NCBI GenBank assembly: GCA_016934055.1
Contig: JAFGTR010000165.1
Coordinates: 1 to 36,938, forward strand
Length of the DNA: 36,938 bases
Origin: Bacteroidales bacterium
Lineage (GTDB): Bacteria; Bacteroidota; Bacteroidia; Bacteroidales; UBA10428
Reading direction: 5' to 3'
Shown here piece by piece: positions 18,372-28,215 of the stretch. The number at the start of each line of letters is the position of its first letter. Within the stretch, counting starts at the first letter, position 1. The notes under the pieces are model-generated. The model did not search any database, had not been told where the DNA came from, and saw nothing but the letters and a program-made list of their open reading frames with translations. Made by a program: the position numbers and the translations under genes.

Positions 18372-20756
18372 TCAATCTTTATCAATCACCAGAAATTTCT
18401 TGCGGAGGGTTTCTCCGTATTCGTCCACCAGGGTCAGGGTATGCCATCCATTTGACGGTAACAGCTCAAGCTGGTGTATATATTGTGTAGTCCTGATAAA
18501 CTGATCATCAAGATGCCAAAAAACTGTTGTTTCCGGTTTCCTGTGTGCCACCTCAAAAACAACCCTTCCGCGTGTACCATCCAATTGTACCGGTATGTAA
18601 ATCCTCACTTCATGTCTCGGGTAAATCAGTTCCATGGAGGGCATCTCTCCCTGTCCGCAGCCCGCTTTGTAGGCAGGCAGCTCAACATAATCATGATGCC
18701 TTGTTTTATAATACCATTCCTGCACAGGCGGAAGTACGAACCAGACCTTATGCACCATATTTGATACCTCTTCGCAATTGCTGTTGACCCTGTATTTTTC
18801 ATCCGGAGACAGATGTATTAAACGGTGGTACGGACAGCATGAAACTGATTTACAAGTATATGGTATTTTTATGGTATCCACATCATCACAATACATCCCT
18901 GCCCGATATCCGCTTTTACGACACACAGCAGCATCGATAAGTTCATTAACAGGCTCTTTAAACCAGCCTTTGCCAGGTAACAGAGTAAAAAGTTCAAACA
19001 TCACAGGTGCTGCAGTGGCAATGCCTGTCAAACCTGGCCTTCCTTCCCCGTCGGCATTACCTGCCCATACACCAATGACATATTCTGGGGTTGTACCTAT
19101 GGCCCAGCCATCTCTGTATCCATAACTTGTGCCTGTCTTCCAGGCTATTCTCCGTGCTGAAGAATAACAGGTCCAGCCCGCTTCCTCATCCGGACGATTT
19201 ACTTCGTTCATAGCATTATACATTGACCATACAGAAGAAGCACTGAAAATGTAGGGTTGATCCGACGGACCTGATAATGCTTTCTTTTCTGATCCTGCAC
19301 AATAATAATTCAGATCATGGAAGTCGGAATTAAAATATTGTGTGTAAAGGCCGTAATGATTTAAAATGCGTGAAAAAAAAGCATAAATCTCAACCATTTC
19401 CCACAGCTTGCCCTCAGCACCACCCAGAATCAAGGACAGGCCATAATGTTCAGAAGGCCTGTTCAGAGTACTCATACCCAATTGCTTTAACAAATGATGA
19501 AACCTTTCTACACCATAATCCTGCAACATACGTACTGCAGGAACATTCAGTGAACGCGACAAAGCATTTTTGGCCGGTACGGCACCATCAAACTGCTGAT
19601 TATAATTGCGCGGTGAAAAATCCTTGAAGGTGACAGGTATATCCGGGACAAGGCTACCCGGTAACATTTTACCATCTTCCAGCATAGCGCCAAATAAGAT
19701 GGGCTTTAACAGACTGCCGGTACTGCGCGGGGAGATGATAATATCAACATCATTCGCGTTATCCATACCAGCCAGGCTGTTCACATTACCAATATAGGCG
19801 AGTACATTACCATTTTCCACGTCAGCAATCAATACGGCAAGATTATGAATTTCATTGTGACGATAAATGCGGTAATATTTTTCTGCTATATCACCGGCTT
19901 TCATTTGCAATACAGCATCAAGTGAAGACCTGACGATTCTGCCAGGTTGCTGCTTATAAATTCTGTTCAGCAGATGAGGAGTGAGCTGTGGTAATGGCAG
20001 TGGTTTTTCCGGTATGGTTTCCAGTTTTGAAATGCTGCAGGTGATGGAGTCAATCTTGCCATATTGATAAAGTCTATCAAGCAACCGATTTCGTTTTTGT
20101 ATCAGCTGTTCTCTGTTTTTGCCGGGATGAATAAGAGAAGGGGAATTTGGCAGAACAGCAAGCAAAGCAGCTTCTGCCCATGATAAATCATGACTGCTGA
20201 AACCAAAATAACGCCATGACGCTGCCTCCAGACCGACAACGTTGCCGCCATACGGAGCGTGGGAACAATACAACTGCAATATTTCTTCTTTTGTTTTTGC
20301 CAGCTCAAGCCTTGTAGCAAGAATTATTTCAATTATCTTTTCCGGTATTGTCCTTGGCTTTCCTTTCCTTGAAAGCCTTATCACCTGCATGGTAAGGGTG
20401 CTGCCGCCCTGGACAATCCGTCCTGCCCTGATATTCTGGGACAAGGCTCTGACAATTGAGACCGGATTAAATCCGGGATGATATTTAAAATAGCGGTCTT
20501 CAAAAACAATGACAGCTGTTTCTAATTTACCGGGTATTTCATTGCTTTCAGAAAACCGCCATTGACCGTCATCTGCTATTTTTGCCCCAAGCAATACTCC
20601 ATTACGGTCGAACAAAACCGTGGCCGTCGGATCATCAAAAAGCTTATCCGGTAAACAGATGCCATAAAAAACCATAAGAAAAAGAGCTGATCCGATGATA
20701 ATTTTACGACAAGGACTTAAAGCCGACAACCGGGAAAAAAATCTCTTCAACAGCAT
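18372..20756 (-). CDS. pbpC: Penicillin-binding protein 1C
   Basis: This is a bifunctional class A peptidoglycan synthase anchored by one N-terminal helix (IIIGSALFLMVFYGICLP). The GT51 glycosyltransferase domain shows the catalytic Glu in FEDRYFKYHPGF (E86) and GGSTLTMQ. The transpeptidase domain has the serine in GSLLKP (S348-K351), SLN (402-404) and KTGTS (540-544). A C-terminal domain rich in beta strands (residues about 690-794) corresponds to the BiPBP_C module of PBP1C. The ATG at 20756 gives 794 residues; a GTG four codons upstream (20768) overlaps the preceding gene. A glycan-monitoring or repair role together with alpha-2-macroglobulin has been proposed for the family. Confidence 0.95.
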   Translation of the reverse strand: MLLKRFFSRLSALSPCRKIIIGSALFLMVFYGICLPDKLFDDPTATVLFDRNGVLLGAKIADDGQWRFSESNEIPGKLETAVIVFEDRYFKYHPGFNPVSIVRALSQNIRAGRIVQGGSTLTMQVIRLSRKGKPRTIPEKIIEIILATRLELAKTKEEILQLYCSHAPYGGNVVGLEAASWRYFGFSSHDLSWAEAALLAVLPNSPSLIHPGKNREQLIQKRNRLLDRLYQYGKIDSITCSISKLETIPEKPLPLPQLTPHLLNRIYKQQPGRIVRSSLDAVLQMKAGDIAEKYYRIYRHNEIHNLAVLIADVENGNVLAYIGNVNSLAGMDNANDVDIIISPRSTGSLLKPILFGAMLEDGKMLPGSLVPDIPVTFKDFSPRNYNQQFDGAVPAKNALSRSLNVPAVRMLQDYGVERFHHLLKQLGMSTLNRPSEHYGLSLILGGAEGKLWEMVEIYAFFSRILNHYGLYTQYFNSDFHDLNYYCAGSEKKALSGPSDQPYIFSASSVWSMYNAMNEVNRPDEEAGWTCYSSARRIAWKTGTSYGYRDGWAIGTTPEYVIGVWAGNADGEGRPGLTGIATAAPVMFELFTLLPGKGWFKEPVNELIDAAVCRKSGYRAGMYCDDVDTIKIPYTCKSVSCCPYHRLIHLSPDEKYRVNSNCEEVSNMVHKVWFVLPPVQEWYYKTRHHDYVELPAYKAGCGQGEMPSMELIYPRHEVRIYIPVQLDGTRGRVVFEVAHRKPETTVFWHLDDQFIRTTQYIHQLELLPSNGWHTLTLVDEYGETLRKKFLVIDKD

Positions 20757-20760
20757 ATCC

Positions 20761-21105
20761 TTAACCACCTGTCATTTTTACTTTATATTGCCTTTCCGTT
20801 AAATATTTACAAATCTTTTCGCGAAAATCTCCCTGGATGATAATTTCACCCTGTTTGGCTGATCCTCCAGTTCCGCAAATGGCCTTTATTTCTCTTGCAA
20901 GCTTTTCAAGATCAGCGTCAGAACCCACAAAACCGGTAATAAGCGTTACTTTTTTACCCTTTCGGTTTTTGGCATCAAGCAAAACCTTCAGATCCTGCTT
21001 TTGAGGAGGAAGCGTTTCTCTCTCTTCATCAGCAGCATACCTGTAGCTGTACTCCGGATCAGTTGAAAATACAACACCCAGCCTGTCTTTCCTTTTCATG
21101 TTCAA
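20761..21105 (-). CDS. SUI1/eIF1-like translation factor (YciH family)
   Basis: This 114-residue protein has a charged N-terminal half and a C-terminal SUI1 domain (about 50-114), showing KVTLITGFVGSDADLEKLAR, AICGTGGSAKQGEIIIQG and FREKICKYLTERQY. It is homologous to eukaryotic eIF1 and to bacterial YciH, which acts on fidelity of translation initiation, possibly under stress. The stop codon lies just before the pbpC start with a 4-bp gap (or 8-bp overlap if pbpC uses GTG), so the two are probably co-transcribed. The gene is divergent from the DUF2723 gene. Confidence 0.92.
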   Translation of the reverse strand: MNMKRKDRLGVVFSTDPEYSYRYAADEERETLPPQKQDLKVLLDAKNRKGKKVTLITGFVGSDADLEKLAREIKAICGTGGSAKQGEIIIQGDFREKICKYLTERQYKVKMTGG

Positions 21106-21230
21106 ACAAATATTAACAATTTTAATTCCATTTAGAACGATAAAACTTAAAACTAATTCAAATTAGATAAGAATTTTTATAAAATTTGCAGGAATTATTT
21201 CTATTCGAAAAAAGAACAGACCGAAAAACA

Positions 21231-24200
21231 ATGAAAAAATTCAGATTTTACAATAACCTCCTTGGCTGGTTAACATTCTTTGTTGCCGTTACAGTATATT
21301 TTCTTACACTTGAGCCCACAGTTAGTTTATGGGATTGCGGCGAATTTATTGCCAGTGCATATAAGTTTCAGGTCGGTCATCCTCCGGGAGCGCCTTTTTT
21401 TATGCTTACCGCCCGCTTTGCTTCACTGTTTGCCGGAGGCAATCCTGAAAAAGTAGCCATGATGGTTAATGGTATGTCGGCCACAGCCAGTGCCTTTACC
21501 ATATTGTTTCTTTTCTGGACCATAACACACCTCGGGCTGAAACTCGCTCACCTTAATAATCCAGGTATATCTGAAACCGGCCATGCCAATACCCGGCAAA
21601 TAGCAGAAACATTTTCACCGGTTGCAATGATCATCATTTTATGCAGTGGCCTGGTGGGAGCCCTGGCCTATACTTTCACAGACACCTTCTGGTTTTCAGC
21701 TGTTGAGGGTGAAGTGTATGCAAGTTCTTCTTTCTTTACGGCCATTGTTTTCTGGGCCATTTTAAAATGGGAGAATGAAGCTGATGAAAAACACGCCAAT
21801 CGTTGGCTGATCTTTATTGCCTATTTAATGGGGTTGTCAATTGGGGTGCATTTATTGAACCTTTTAGCCATACCCGCTATTGTAATGGTTTTCTATTTCA
21901 GAAAATTTAAAATCAGCACAAAAGGTGTCATCTATGCTCTTCTTATCGCTGCTGTAATATTAGGATCGATTATGTATATCATCATTCCAGGTGTTGTCTG
22001 GCTGGCCTCGAGGTTTGAACTTCTTTTCGTGAACGGCTTCGGACTTCCCTATAACACTGGCGTTTTATTCTATGTTGTTGTACTTTTGGGAGGATTGGCT
22101 TATGGCATATGGAGCAGCATAAAAAACAATAAAGTATTGCTTAATACCATTCTTACCTGCATTACCGTAATCCTGCTGGGCTATTCTTCTTTCGCCATAA
22201 TCGTTATAAGATCAATAGCTGATCCCCCCATGGACGAAAATGACCCTGAGACAGTTTTTTCACTTCTTTATTATATAAACCGCGAACAATACGGTGACAG
22301 ACCGTTGATTAAAGGACATTATTTCAACGCTCGTCCTGTCGGCGCCAAAGAAGGGAAAGCCACCTATACAAAGGTCAATGATAAATATGAGATCACAAAC
22401 CGGAAACAAACCTATGAATTCGATGAAAGATTCACCACCATCTTTCCCCGGATGTGGAGCTCTGACAATGATCACATCAATGGATATATTGAATGGGCCG
22501 GTTTGAATGAATCAAAACTTTATGATCCTTTACGTGATGCACAGGGAAATATCCGCCGTAACAGTGATGGTGAGATTATCTATAACCGGTCTGCTCCGAA
22601 AAATCCACCCGGTTTCGGCAGCAACCTCAGGTTTTTCTTCACTTACCAGCTGGGGCATTTGTATTTCCGCTATTTTATGTGGAATTTTGCTGGCCGTCAA
22701 AATGATATTCAGGGTCATGGCGGACCATTACAAGGGAACTGGATAAGCGGCATAACTCCGGTGGATGATTTGCTGATAGGATCTCAGAAAAACCTGCCGG
22801 ATGACATGAAAAATGCTCCTTCACGAAACACTTATTATTTCCTGCCTTTGCTGCTTGGACTTTTTGGTTTATTTTACCAATTGCAGCGTGATGTGAAAAA
22901 TTTCTGGGTTGTTATGCTGTTATTCATACTGACAGGGATAGCCATCGTCGTTTATCTGAATCAGAAACCCTTTGAACCAAGGGAAAGAGATTATTCTTAC
23001 GCCGGATCATTTTATGCCTTTTCAATCTGGATAGGTCTTGGGTTGCTGGGTTTGTTTGAGAGCCTCGGGAAACGTTTTCAAAACAAATTTACAGCCATAC
23101 TGCTCAGTGCATCATGCCTGGTGCTCGTCCCGGGCATCCTGGCTGCAGAAAACTGGGATGATCACAACCGTTCAGGCCGCTATACGGCAAGAGACATTGC
23201 TTATAATTATCTTAACGCGTGTGAAAAAAATGCTATTCTTTTCACCAACGGCGACAATGATACTTTTCCCCTCTGGTATGCCCAGGAGGTGGAAGGCATT
23301 CGCACTGACGTCAGGGTTGTTAACCTGATGCTGCTCAACATGGATTGGTACATCGAGCAGATGAAGCGTAAAGCTTATGAATCAGAGGCATTGCCTATCT
23401 CTGTTCCTGATCATAAATACCGGATGGGCACCAATGACGTGGTTTATATTCAGGAAAGAACCAATCAGACGGCTGACCTTAAAGATATTATGGCCTTCGT
23501 TCTGAGTGATAAACCACAAACAAAACTTGAAACCCAGAGCGGCGATGTCTACAGTTACATTCCTACACGGAAATTCAGATTACCGGTTGACACAGCCCTG
23601 GTTATTCAAAACGGAACTGTAAAAGAAAAAGATGCGGCATCAATAGTCTCTCCCATTGAATGGGATTTTAGAAAGAACCACCTGAGCAAAAGCGACTTTA
23701 TTGTGCTGGACATCCTTGCCAACAATAACTGGGAAAGACCTGTTTATTACGTCTCAAGCGGTCATGACGGAACTTTAGGGCTGGATGAGTATTTTCAGCT
23801 GGATGGCTTTGCTTACCGTCTTGTTCCCATCAGAACACCCATCAATAATCAGCTGGATATCGGGAGAATTGATGCGGATATTCTGTATGACAGGTTTATG
23901 AATACCTATCAGTGGGGCAATATGAATGATCCGTCAGTCTATCTTGATGACTTTAATGTGAGGACCATGTCAGTTGTCAGGTTGCGTAACCGCTTTGTCC
24001 GTCTTGCTGATGAACTGACAAAGCAGGGTCAAAACGACAGGGCCATCATGGTGCTGGATAAATGCCATGAGCTTACCCCGCATGAAAAAATCCCCTTTGA
24101 CTATTTCAGTATTGCCATGGCTGGTTCATATTTCAGGTTAAACGCGGCTGATAAAGCCAATGCCATTTTAGGCCGCTACGGGCAGATTTGTGATGAATAT

Positions 24201-24395
24201 CTGACTTTTTATCTTGATCAGCAACCTGATTTCATTAATAGCATACAGAATGATATTCAATATTCATTGTCAATGATTAACCGTATGGCAGAAATGAGCC
24301 GGGTTTATAATCAGCAGGAACTAAACCTGAAATTGGACTCTTTGCTCAATCAGCATTATAAATTTTATGTGGATAAATTATCCAATACAAGGTGA
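21231..24395 (+). CDS. Large DUF2723 membrane protein, possible GT-C-type glycosyltransferase
   Basis: The protein has 1,054 residues from the ATG at 21231; a TTG at 21186 would add 15 atypical residues. The N-terminal third is polytopic, with helices from LLGWLTFFVAVTVYFLTL onward. The first loop has LEPTVSLWDCGEFI, with acidic residues E28, D35 and E38, followed by KFQVGHPPGAPFF; this is the hallmark of PF11028. A second membrane cluster (about 545-650) is followed by a soluble part with TNGDNDTFPLWYAQEV and a C-terminal helical, TPR-like region (MVLDKCHELTPHEK). Acidic residues in the first loop after helix 1 are characteristic of lipid-linked sugar-dependent GT-C enzymes such as protein O-mannosyltransferases. 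A protein O-glycosylation role is therefore plausible but inferred. No glycan genes adjoin it. Confidence 0.85.
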   Translation: MKKFRFYNNLLGWLTFFVAVTVYFLTLEPTVSLWDCGEFIASAYKFQVGHPPGAPFFMLTARFASLFAGGNPEKVAMMVNGMSATASAFTILFLFWTITHLGLKLAHLNNPGISETGHANTRQIAETFSPVAMIIILCSGLVGALAYTFTDTFWFSAVEGEVYASSSFFTAIVFWAILKWENEADEKHANRWLIFIAYLMGLSIGVHLLNLLAIPAIVMVFYFRKFKISTKGVIYALLIAAVILGSIMYIIIPGVVWLASRFELLFVNGFGLPYNTGVLFYVVVLLGGLAYGIWSSIKNNKVLLNTILTCITVILLGYSSFAIIVIRSIADPPMDENDPETVFSLLYYINREQYGDRPLIKGHYFNARPVGAKEGKATYTKVNDKYEITNRKQTYEFDERFTTIFPRMWSSDNDHINGYIEWAGLNESKLYDPLRDAQGNIRRNSDGEIIYNRSAPKNPPGFGSNLRFFFTYQLGHLYFRYFMWNFAGRQNDIQGHGGPLQGNWISGITPVDDLLIGSQKNLPDDMKNAPSRNTYYFLPLLLGLFGLFYQLQRDVKNFWVVMLLFILTGIAIVVYLNQKPFEPRERDYSYAGSFYAFSIWIGLGLLGLFESLGKRFQNKFTAILLSASCLVLVPGILAAENWDDHNRSGRYTARDIAYNYLNACEKNAILFTNGDNDTFPLWYAQEVEGIRTDVRVVNLMLLNMDWYIEQMKRKAYESEALPISVPDHKYRMGTNDVVYIQERTNQTADLKDIMAFVLSDKPQTKLETQSGDVYSYIPTRKFRLPVDTALVIQNGTVKEKDAASIVSPIEWDFRKNHLSKSDFIVLDILANNNWERPVYYVSSGHDGTLGLDEYFQLDGFAYRLVPIRTPINNQLDIGRIDADILYDRFMNTYQWGNMNDPSVYLDDFNVRTMSVVRLRNRFVRLADELTKQGQNDRAIMVLDKCHELTPHEKIPFDYFSIAMAGSYFRLNAADKANAILGRYGQICDEYLTFYLDQQPDFINSIQNDIQYSLSMINRMAEMSRVYNQQELNLKLDSLLNQHYKFYVDKLSNTR

Positions 24396-24488
24396 GCGAT
24401 ATTCAGGATAATTTCCGGCGCTAAGCACGATCATTGTTTTCAATCCACCTGCCGCCGGTTCGCTTTCGCTCCTGGAAAACAGGTTGCA

Positions 24489-25463
24489 TTAATTCTGACG
24501 ATTTATCATTATTTCGGCAAACCGCACTAAAGATTCTTTTCTTTCTTCAGGGCAGGCAACTTTCTCCAATGATTTGAGACCCAGATCATAAAAAGAGTTT
24601 ATCTCATGCTGTGTGATGTCTTTAATGTTCAAATCATTGAAAATACTGATGATGGCATTTATTTTTTCATCCCTGTTGAAATCTTTCAAAGCAATCCAGT
24701 GTCTCAGAGTATTCAATCTTTCTCCACTGGCAAGCTTTAAAGCATTCAGCAATAAAAATGTCTTTTTGTTTGACACAATATCATTACCCGGTTGCTTGCC
24801 AAAATGTTCCAGCTTGCCGTAAACATCAAGCAGATCATCCTGCAACTGAAAAGCTATACCAATGTTTTTTCCAAAATCTGAAAGCAATCCGGCATCGTTT
24901 TCCGATGCCCCGGCGCTTATGGCTCCTATTTTCAATGAGGCAGACAATAAAACAGCTGTTTTCAATTCAATCATATGAATATATTCCTCCAGGGAAACAT
25001 CAGCCTTTGATTCAAAATCCATATCATATTGTTGCCCTTCACACACTTCCACTGCCATCTTGTTAAAAACTGCCAGCATCTGAACCAGTTTCTCCGGCGG
25101 GCATAGCGCCAGAAACGCATAGGCTTTGATCAACATGGCATCGCCTGAAAGTATGCCGATATTTTCATTCCATTTTGTATGAACAGTAGGTTTATTCCTG
25201 CGAAGCGCCGAATGATCCATAATATCATCGTGCATCAGCGTAAAATTATGAAAAAGCTCAACAGCTATGGCAGGATTAACAGCAACACCCACATTGTCAA
25301 TGAAAAGATTGCATCCCATCAGGACCAATGCCGGCCTGACTCTTTTACCACCCAGGGCAATAACATAACGCATTGGATCATAAAGATTTGTGGGTTGCTC
25401 AGGTAAATTAAGATTGGCAAGACTTTTGTTTATAATTTGCTGACAGTCGTTTATTGTATACAT
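24489..25463 (-). CDS. Short-chain polyprenyl diphosphate synthase (probably GGPP or FPP)
   Basis: This 324-residue all-alpha trans-prenyltransferase condenses allylic diphosphates with IPP. Both aspartate-rich motifs are present: DDIMD at 79-83 and DDLLD at 209-213. GGKRVRP, which binds IPP, lies at 38-44. The first motif has no two-residue insertion, and an aromatic residue (F74) sits five positions before it. In the family this combination usually means C15-C20 products, so supplying GGPP to CrtB 17 kb away is plausible but unproven. The ATG at 25463 (MYTINDCQQIINKSL) is preferred over an upstream TTG at 25475. A minus-strand TATTTTTG at 25526-25519 could be its -7 box. It converges on the DUF2723 gene. 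Confidence 0.9.
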   Translation of the reverse strand: MYTINDCQQIINKSLANLNLPEQPTNLYDPMRYVIALGGKRVRPALVLMGCNLFIDNVGVAVNPAIAVELFHNFTLMHDDIMDHSALRRNKPTVHTKWNENIGILSGDAMLIKAYAFLALCPPEKLVQMLAVFNKMAVEVCEGQQYDMDFESKADVSLEEYIHMIELKTAVLLSASLKIGAISAGASENDAGLLSDFGKNIGIAFQLQDDLLDVYGKLEHFGKQPGNDIVSNKKTFLLLNALKLASGERLNTLRHWIALKDFNRDEKINAIISIFNDLNIKDITQHEINSFYDLGLKSLEKVACPEERKESLVRFAEIMINRQN

Positions 25464-25595
25464 AACTCTGATCAATGAATGGATTTTTCTCTTAAGATAT
25501 TAATATCAGAGGAAGATACAAAAATACAGCTGATTATTTTCTGTTATATTATTTATATCTAATTTTAGCCACGCAATAACAGCTTACATCTTTCA

Positions 25596-27083
25596 ATGAA
25601 AAACACAACCAGATTACTCTTTTTTAGCCTTTTCCTGGGATGTTTCAGTTTTTATACAACGACTTTCGCCCAGGGGTATGAAATTAAAGTTAAAATAAAT
25701 GGCTTACACGATACAACCATTATCCTCGGACATTATCTTAATAAATCAATGTACCCCGATGATACGGCATTCCTTGATAAAAAGGGATATGGGATCTTCA
25801 AAGGCCATGATCCGCTACCCGGAGGAATGTACCTTATTTACCTGCCAAATACACGGTATTTTGAAATGATCATCGGTGAAGATCAGGAATTTGCACTTGA
25901 AACAGATACGGCTGATTTCGTTAAATCACTGTCTTTCAAAGGATCAGAAGAAAACCAGGTTTTCCTTGATTTCCAGCGATTCATCCTGAAACTTCGAAAA
26001 GAAGCCGACAGTTTGCAGTCAAGCCTGAAAAATACCAATAGTATTGAAGAAAAAGAAAAACTTCATACCCAATTAAAAGAAATCAATGAAAATCGGATTG
26101 CCTACATAAAAAAGATTGTATCTGACAACCCGGATCTTTTTGTTGCCAGTTTTCTGAATGCCACCCTGGATATTGTTGTCCCGGAACCTCCCAAGGATAA
26201 AGATGGCCATATTATCGATTCAACCTGGCAGTATTATTATTACCGCAATCACTATTTTGACAATTTTGATGTATCCGATCCGCGTTTACTCCGCACACCC
26301 CTTTATGAAGATAAGGTGATGAATTATTTCACAAGAGTTATACCGCAAATTCCTGATTCCCTGATTGTAGAAATTGACAAGCTGATTGAAAAAACACGTT
26401 CTGATTCGAATTTATTCCGTTACATGCTCATTACTCTTTTTAACCATTTCGGCAAGAGCAATTATATGGGCATGGACGCTGTTCAGATCCATATAGCCGA
26501 CAAATATTATATTACTGATTCATGGTGGAGTGATCCAAAATTTATCTCTGATCTGAAAGAAAGGGTTGAAAAGACGAAGCCATTGCTTATCGGTAAGATT
26601 GCCCCGGATGTTGAACTTGTTCAGGTTCCGGCCGATCATTTTATCAAGGCTGAGCATGATTCTGTACTGAAAAAGTTCCCGCACGCAGGGACTCAGTTCA
26701 GATTACATCAGATTGAATCAGATTTTTTGGTTCTTATGTTTTGGGAAGTTGATTGTGGTCATTGTAAAACTTCCGTTCCTAAAATGTATGAAATCTTTGA
26801 AAACAGATTAAAGGAAAAAGGAATTAAAGTCTTAGCCGTCAGCACATTATTTGGGGAAGACGGAAAAGTCAAATGGACTGATTTTGTTAATGAACACAAG
26901 TTATACAACTGGATTAATGCCTGGAATCCATATTCTTACGACTACAAAATCAAATATGATATATTGTCAACACCGCAGATATACCTGCTGGACAAAAACA
27001 AAAAAATCATAGCCAAGAAAATTGCAGTGGAGCAGGTTGAAGATATTATTGATGCTTTTCGCAAAAATGAAGTCACACTTTAA
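25596..27083 (+). CDS. Exported thioredoxin-like protein (DUF4369/DUF5106 type)
   Basis: This 495-residue protein has a signal peptide ending at TTTFAQ (cleavage before Gln). An N-terminal beta-rich DUF4369-like domain (about 27-120) contains LHDTTIILGHYLNK. A helical middle (120-330) includes a coiled-coil-like stretch, KLRKEADSLQSSLKN. The C-terminal thioredoxin domain has the redox motif CGHC (C387 and C390, after WEVD) and a cis-proline region, LSTPQIYLLD. It is probably a periplasmic thiol-disulfide oxidoreductase of the TlpA/ResA group; its partners are unknown. carA follows 5 bp later, and such close spacing implies a shared transcript, although no functional link is apparent. Confidence 0.88.
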   Translation: MKNTTRLLFFSLFLGCFSFYTTTFAQGYEIKVKINGLHDTTIILGHYLNKSMYPDDTAFLDKKGYGIFKGHDPLPGGMYLIYLPNTRYFEMIIGEDQEFALETDTADFVKSLSFKGSEENQVFLDFQRFILKLRKEADSLQSSLKNTNSIEEKEKLHTQLKEINENRIAYIKKIVSDNPDLFVASFLNATLDIVVPEPPKDKDGHIIDSTWQYYYYRNHYFDNFDVSDPRLLRTPLYEDKVMNYFTRVIPQIPDSLIVEIDKLIEKTRSDSNLFRYMLITLFNHFGKSNYMGMDAVQIHIADKYYITDSWWSDPKFISDLKERVEKTKPLLIGKIAPDVELVQVPADHFIKAEHDSVLKKFPHAGTQFRLHQIESDFLVLMFWEVDCGHCKTSVPKMYEIFENRLKEKGIKVLAVSTLFGEDGKVKWTDFVNEHKLYNWINAWNPYSYDYKIKYDILSTPQIYLLDKNKKIIAKKIAVEQVEDIIDAFRKNEVTL

Positions 27084-27088
27084 CAGGT

Positions 27089-28174
27089 ATGAACAACAGC
27101 CCTGATATTAAACTGATACTCGAAGACGGGAAATCATTTGAAGGCTTTTCTTTTGGTTACGCAAAATCGGTTTCCGGTGAAGTTGTCTTTAATACAGCCA
27201 TGACCGGATATCCGGAAAGCCTTACCGATCCGTCTTATAAAGGTCAGATACTAACCCTTACTTACCCTATCATTGGTAATTATGGTGTCCCAGGTAATGT
27301 GCTTGAAGATGAGCTTCTGAAATTCTTTGAATCTTATGCACTTCACATTGCAGGCCTGGTCATTTCCGATTATACAGATGATTACAGCCACTGGAATTCA
27401 AACAAAAGTCTTGGCGAATGGCTGAAAGAATTTGAAATTCCCGGACTATTCGGTGTCGATACCAGGGCATTGACAAAAGTCCTCCGGGAAAAAGGCACCA
27501 TGTTGGGTAAAATCATTGTCAGCAATCATGATGTTGATTTTTATGATCCCAATAAAGACAACCTGGTGAAACAGGTCAGTATACAGGAAAAAAAGGTATA
27601 TGGAAATGGGCAATACAGGATTCTTTTGGTAGACTGCGGTGTAAAATACAATATCATCCGGAACTTGCTGAAAAGAGATACTACCGTTATTCTTGTTCCC
27701 TGGGATTATGACTTCACGAAAGAAAAATATGACGGCTTATTTATTTCCAACGGACCTGGTGATCCGAAGAAATGTGATGTCACCATCCGGCATTTACAGA
27801 AAGCCCTGTCTGATTCAATACCCATTTATGGCATATGCCTTGGTAATCAGTTGCTGGCGCTTGCAGCAGGCGCCGATACCTATAAATTAAAATATGGTCA
27901 TCGGAGTCATAATCAGCCTGTTATTTTACAAGACAGTAATAAAGCCTATATAACATCACAGAATCACGGTTTTGCTATTGACAATAATACACTGCCTGCT
28001 GATTGGGAGCCCCTGTTTACTAATCTTAATGACAATACCAACGAAGGCATGCGTCATAAAACAAAACCTTTTTTTTCCACACAATTTCATCCCGAAGCTT
28101 CAAGCGGTCCGACTGATACTGAATACCTGTTTGATCAGTTCATCGATATGGTGGCAAAAAATCATCATGAATGA
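27089..28174 (+). CDS. carA: Carbamoyl-phosphate synthase small subunit
   Basis: This glutamine amidotransferase subunit delivers ammonia to CarB for carbamoyl phosphate, the precursor of pyrimidines and arginine. The 361-residue protein has the CarA-specific N-terminal domain (LEDGKSFEGFSFG, FNTAMTGYPESLTDPSY) and a class I glutaminase domain. That domain carries the nucleophile C250 in GICLGNQ and the H334/E336 pair in FHPEAS. The family motifs YGHRSHNQPV and SQNHGFAID are also seen. It is complete. carB is not in the window and must lie elsewhere. The gene starts 5 bp after the thioredoxin-like gene. Confidence 0.96.
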   Translation: MNNSPDIKLILEDGKSFEGFSFGYAKSVSGEVVFNTAMTGYPESLTDPSYKGQILTLTYPIIGNYGVPGNVLEDELLKFFESYALHIAGLVISDYTDDYSHWNSNKSLGEWLKEFEIPGLFGVDTRALTKVLREKGTMLGKIIVSNHDVDFYDPNKDNLVKQVSIQEKKVYGNGQYRILLVDCGVKYNIIRNLLKRDTTVILVPWDYDFTKEKYDGLFISNGPGDPKKCDVTIRHLQKALSDSIPIYGICLGNQLLALAAGADTYKLKYGHRSHNQPVILQDSNKAYITSQNHGFAIDNNTLPADWEPLFTNLNDNTNEGMRHKTKPFFSTQFHPEASSGPTDTEYLFDQFIDMVAKNHHE

Positions 28175-28215
28175 TGAATTCAGCATGTTCGGTATGATGA
28201 TTTAATAATCAGTTG

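Noticed and set aside
18238..18375. A 46-residue N-terminal extension of ftsX
   Set aside because: The extension lacks family similarity, overlaps the pbpC stop and is non-coding-like; the ATG at 18237 gives the standard 291-residue FtsX.
18778..19125. A 115-codon plus-strand open frame
   Set aside because: It lies opposite the pbpC transpeptidase region and is a shadow of that coding sequence.
21186..21230. TTG start of the DUF2723 gene
   Set aside because: It adds 15 residues that break the typical MKKF-helix N-terminus; the ATG at 21231 fits better.
24396..24488. A terminator between the convergent DUF2723 and prenyl synthase genes
   Set aside because: Only short ACCTG/CAGGT pairings with long loops and no T-run were found.
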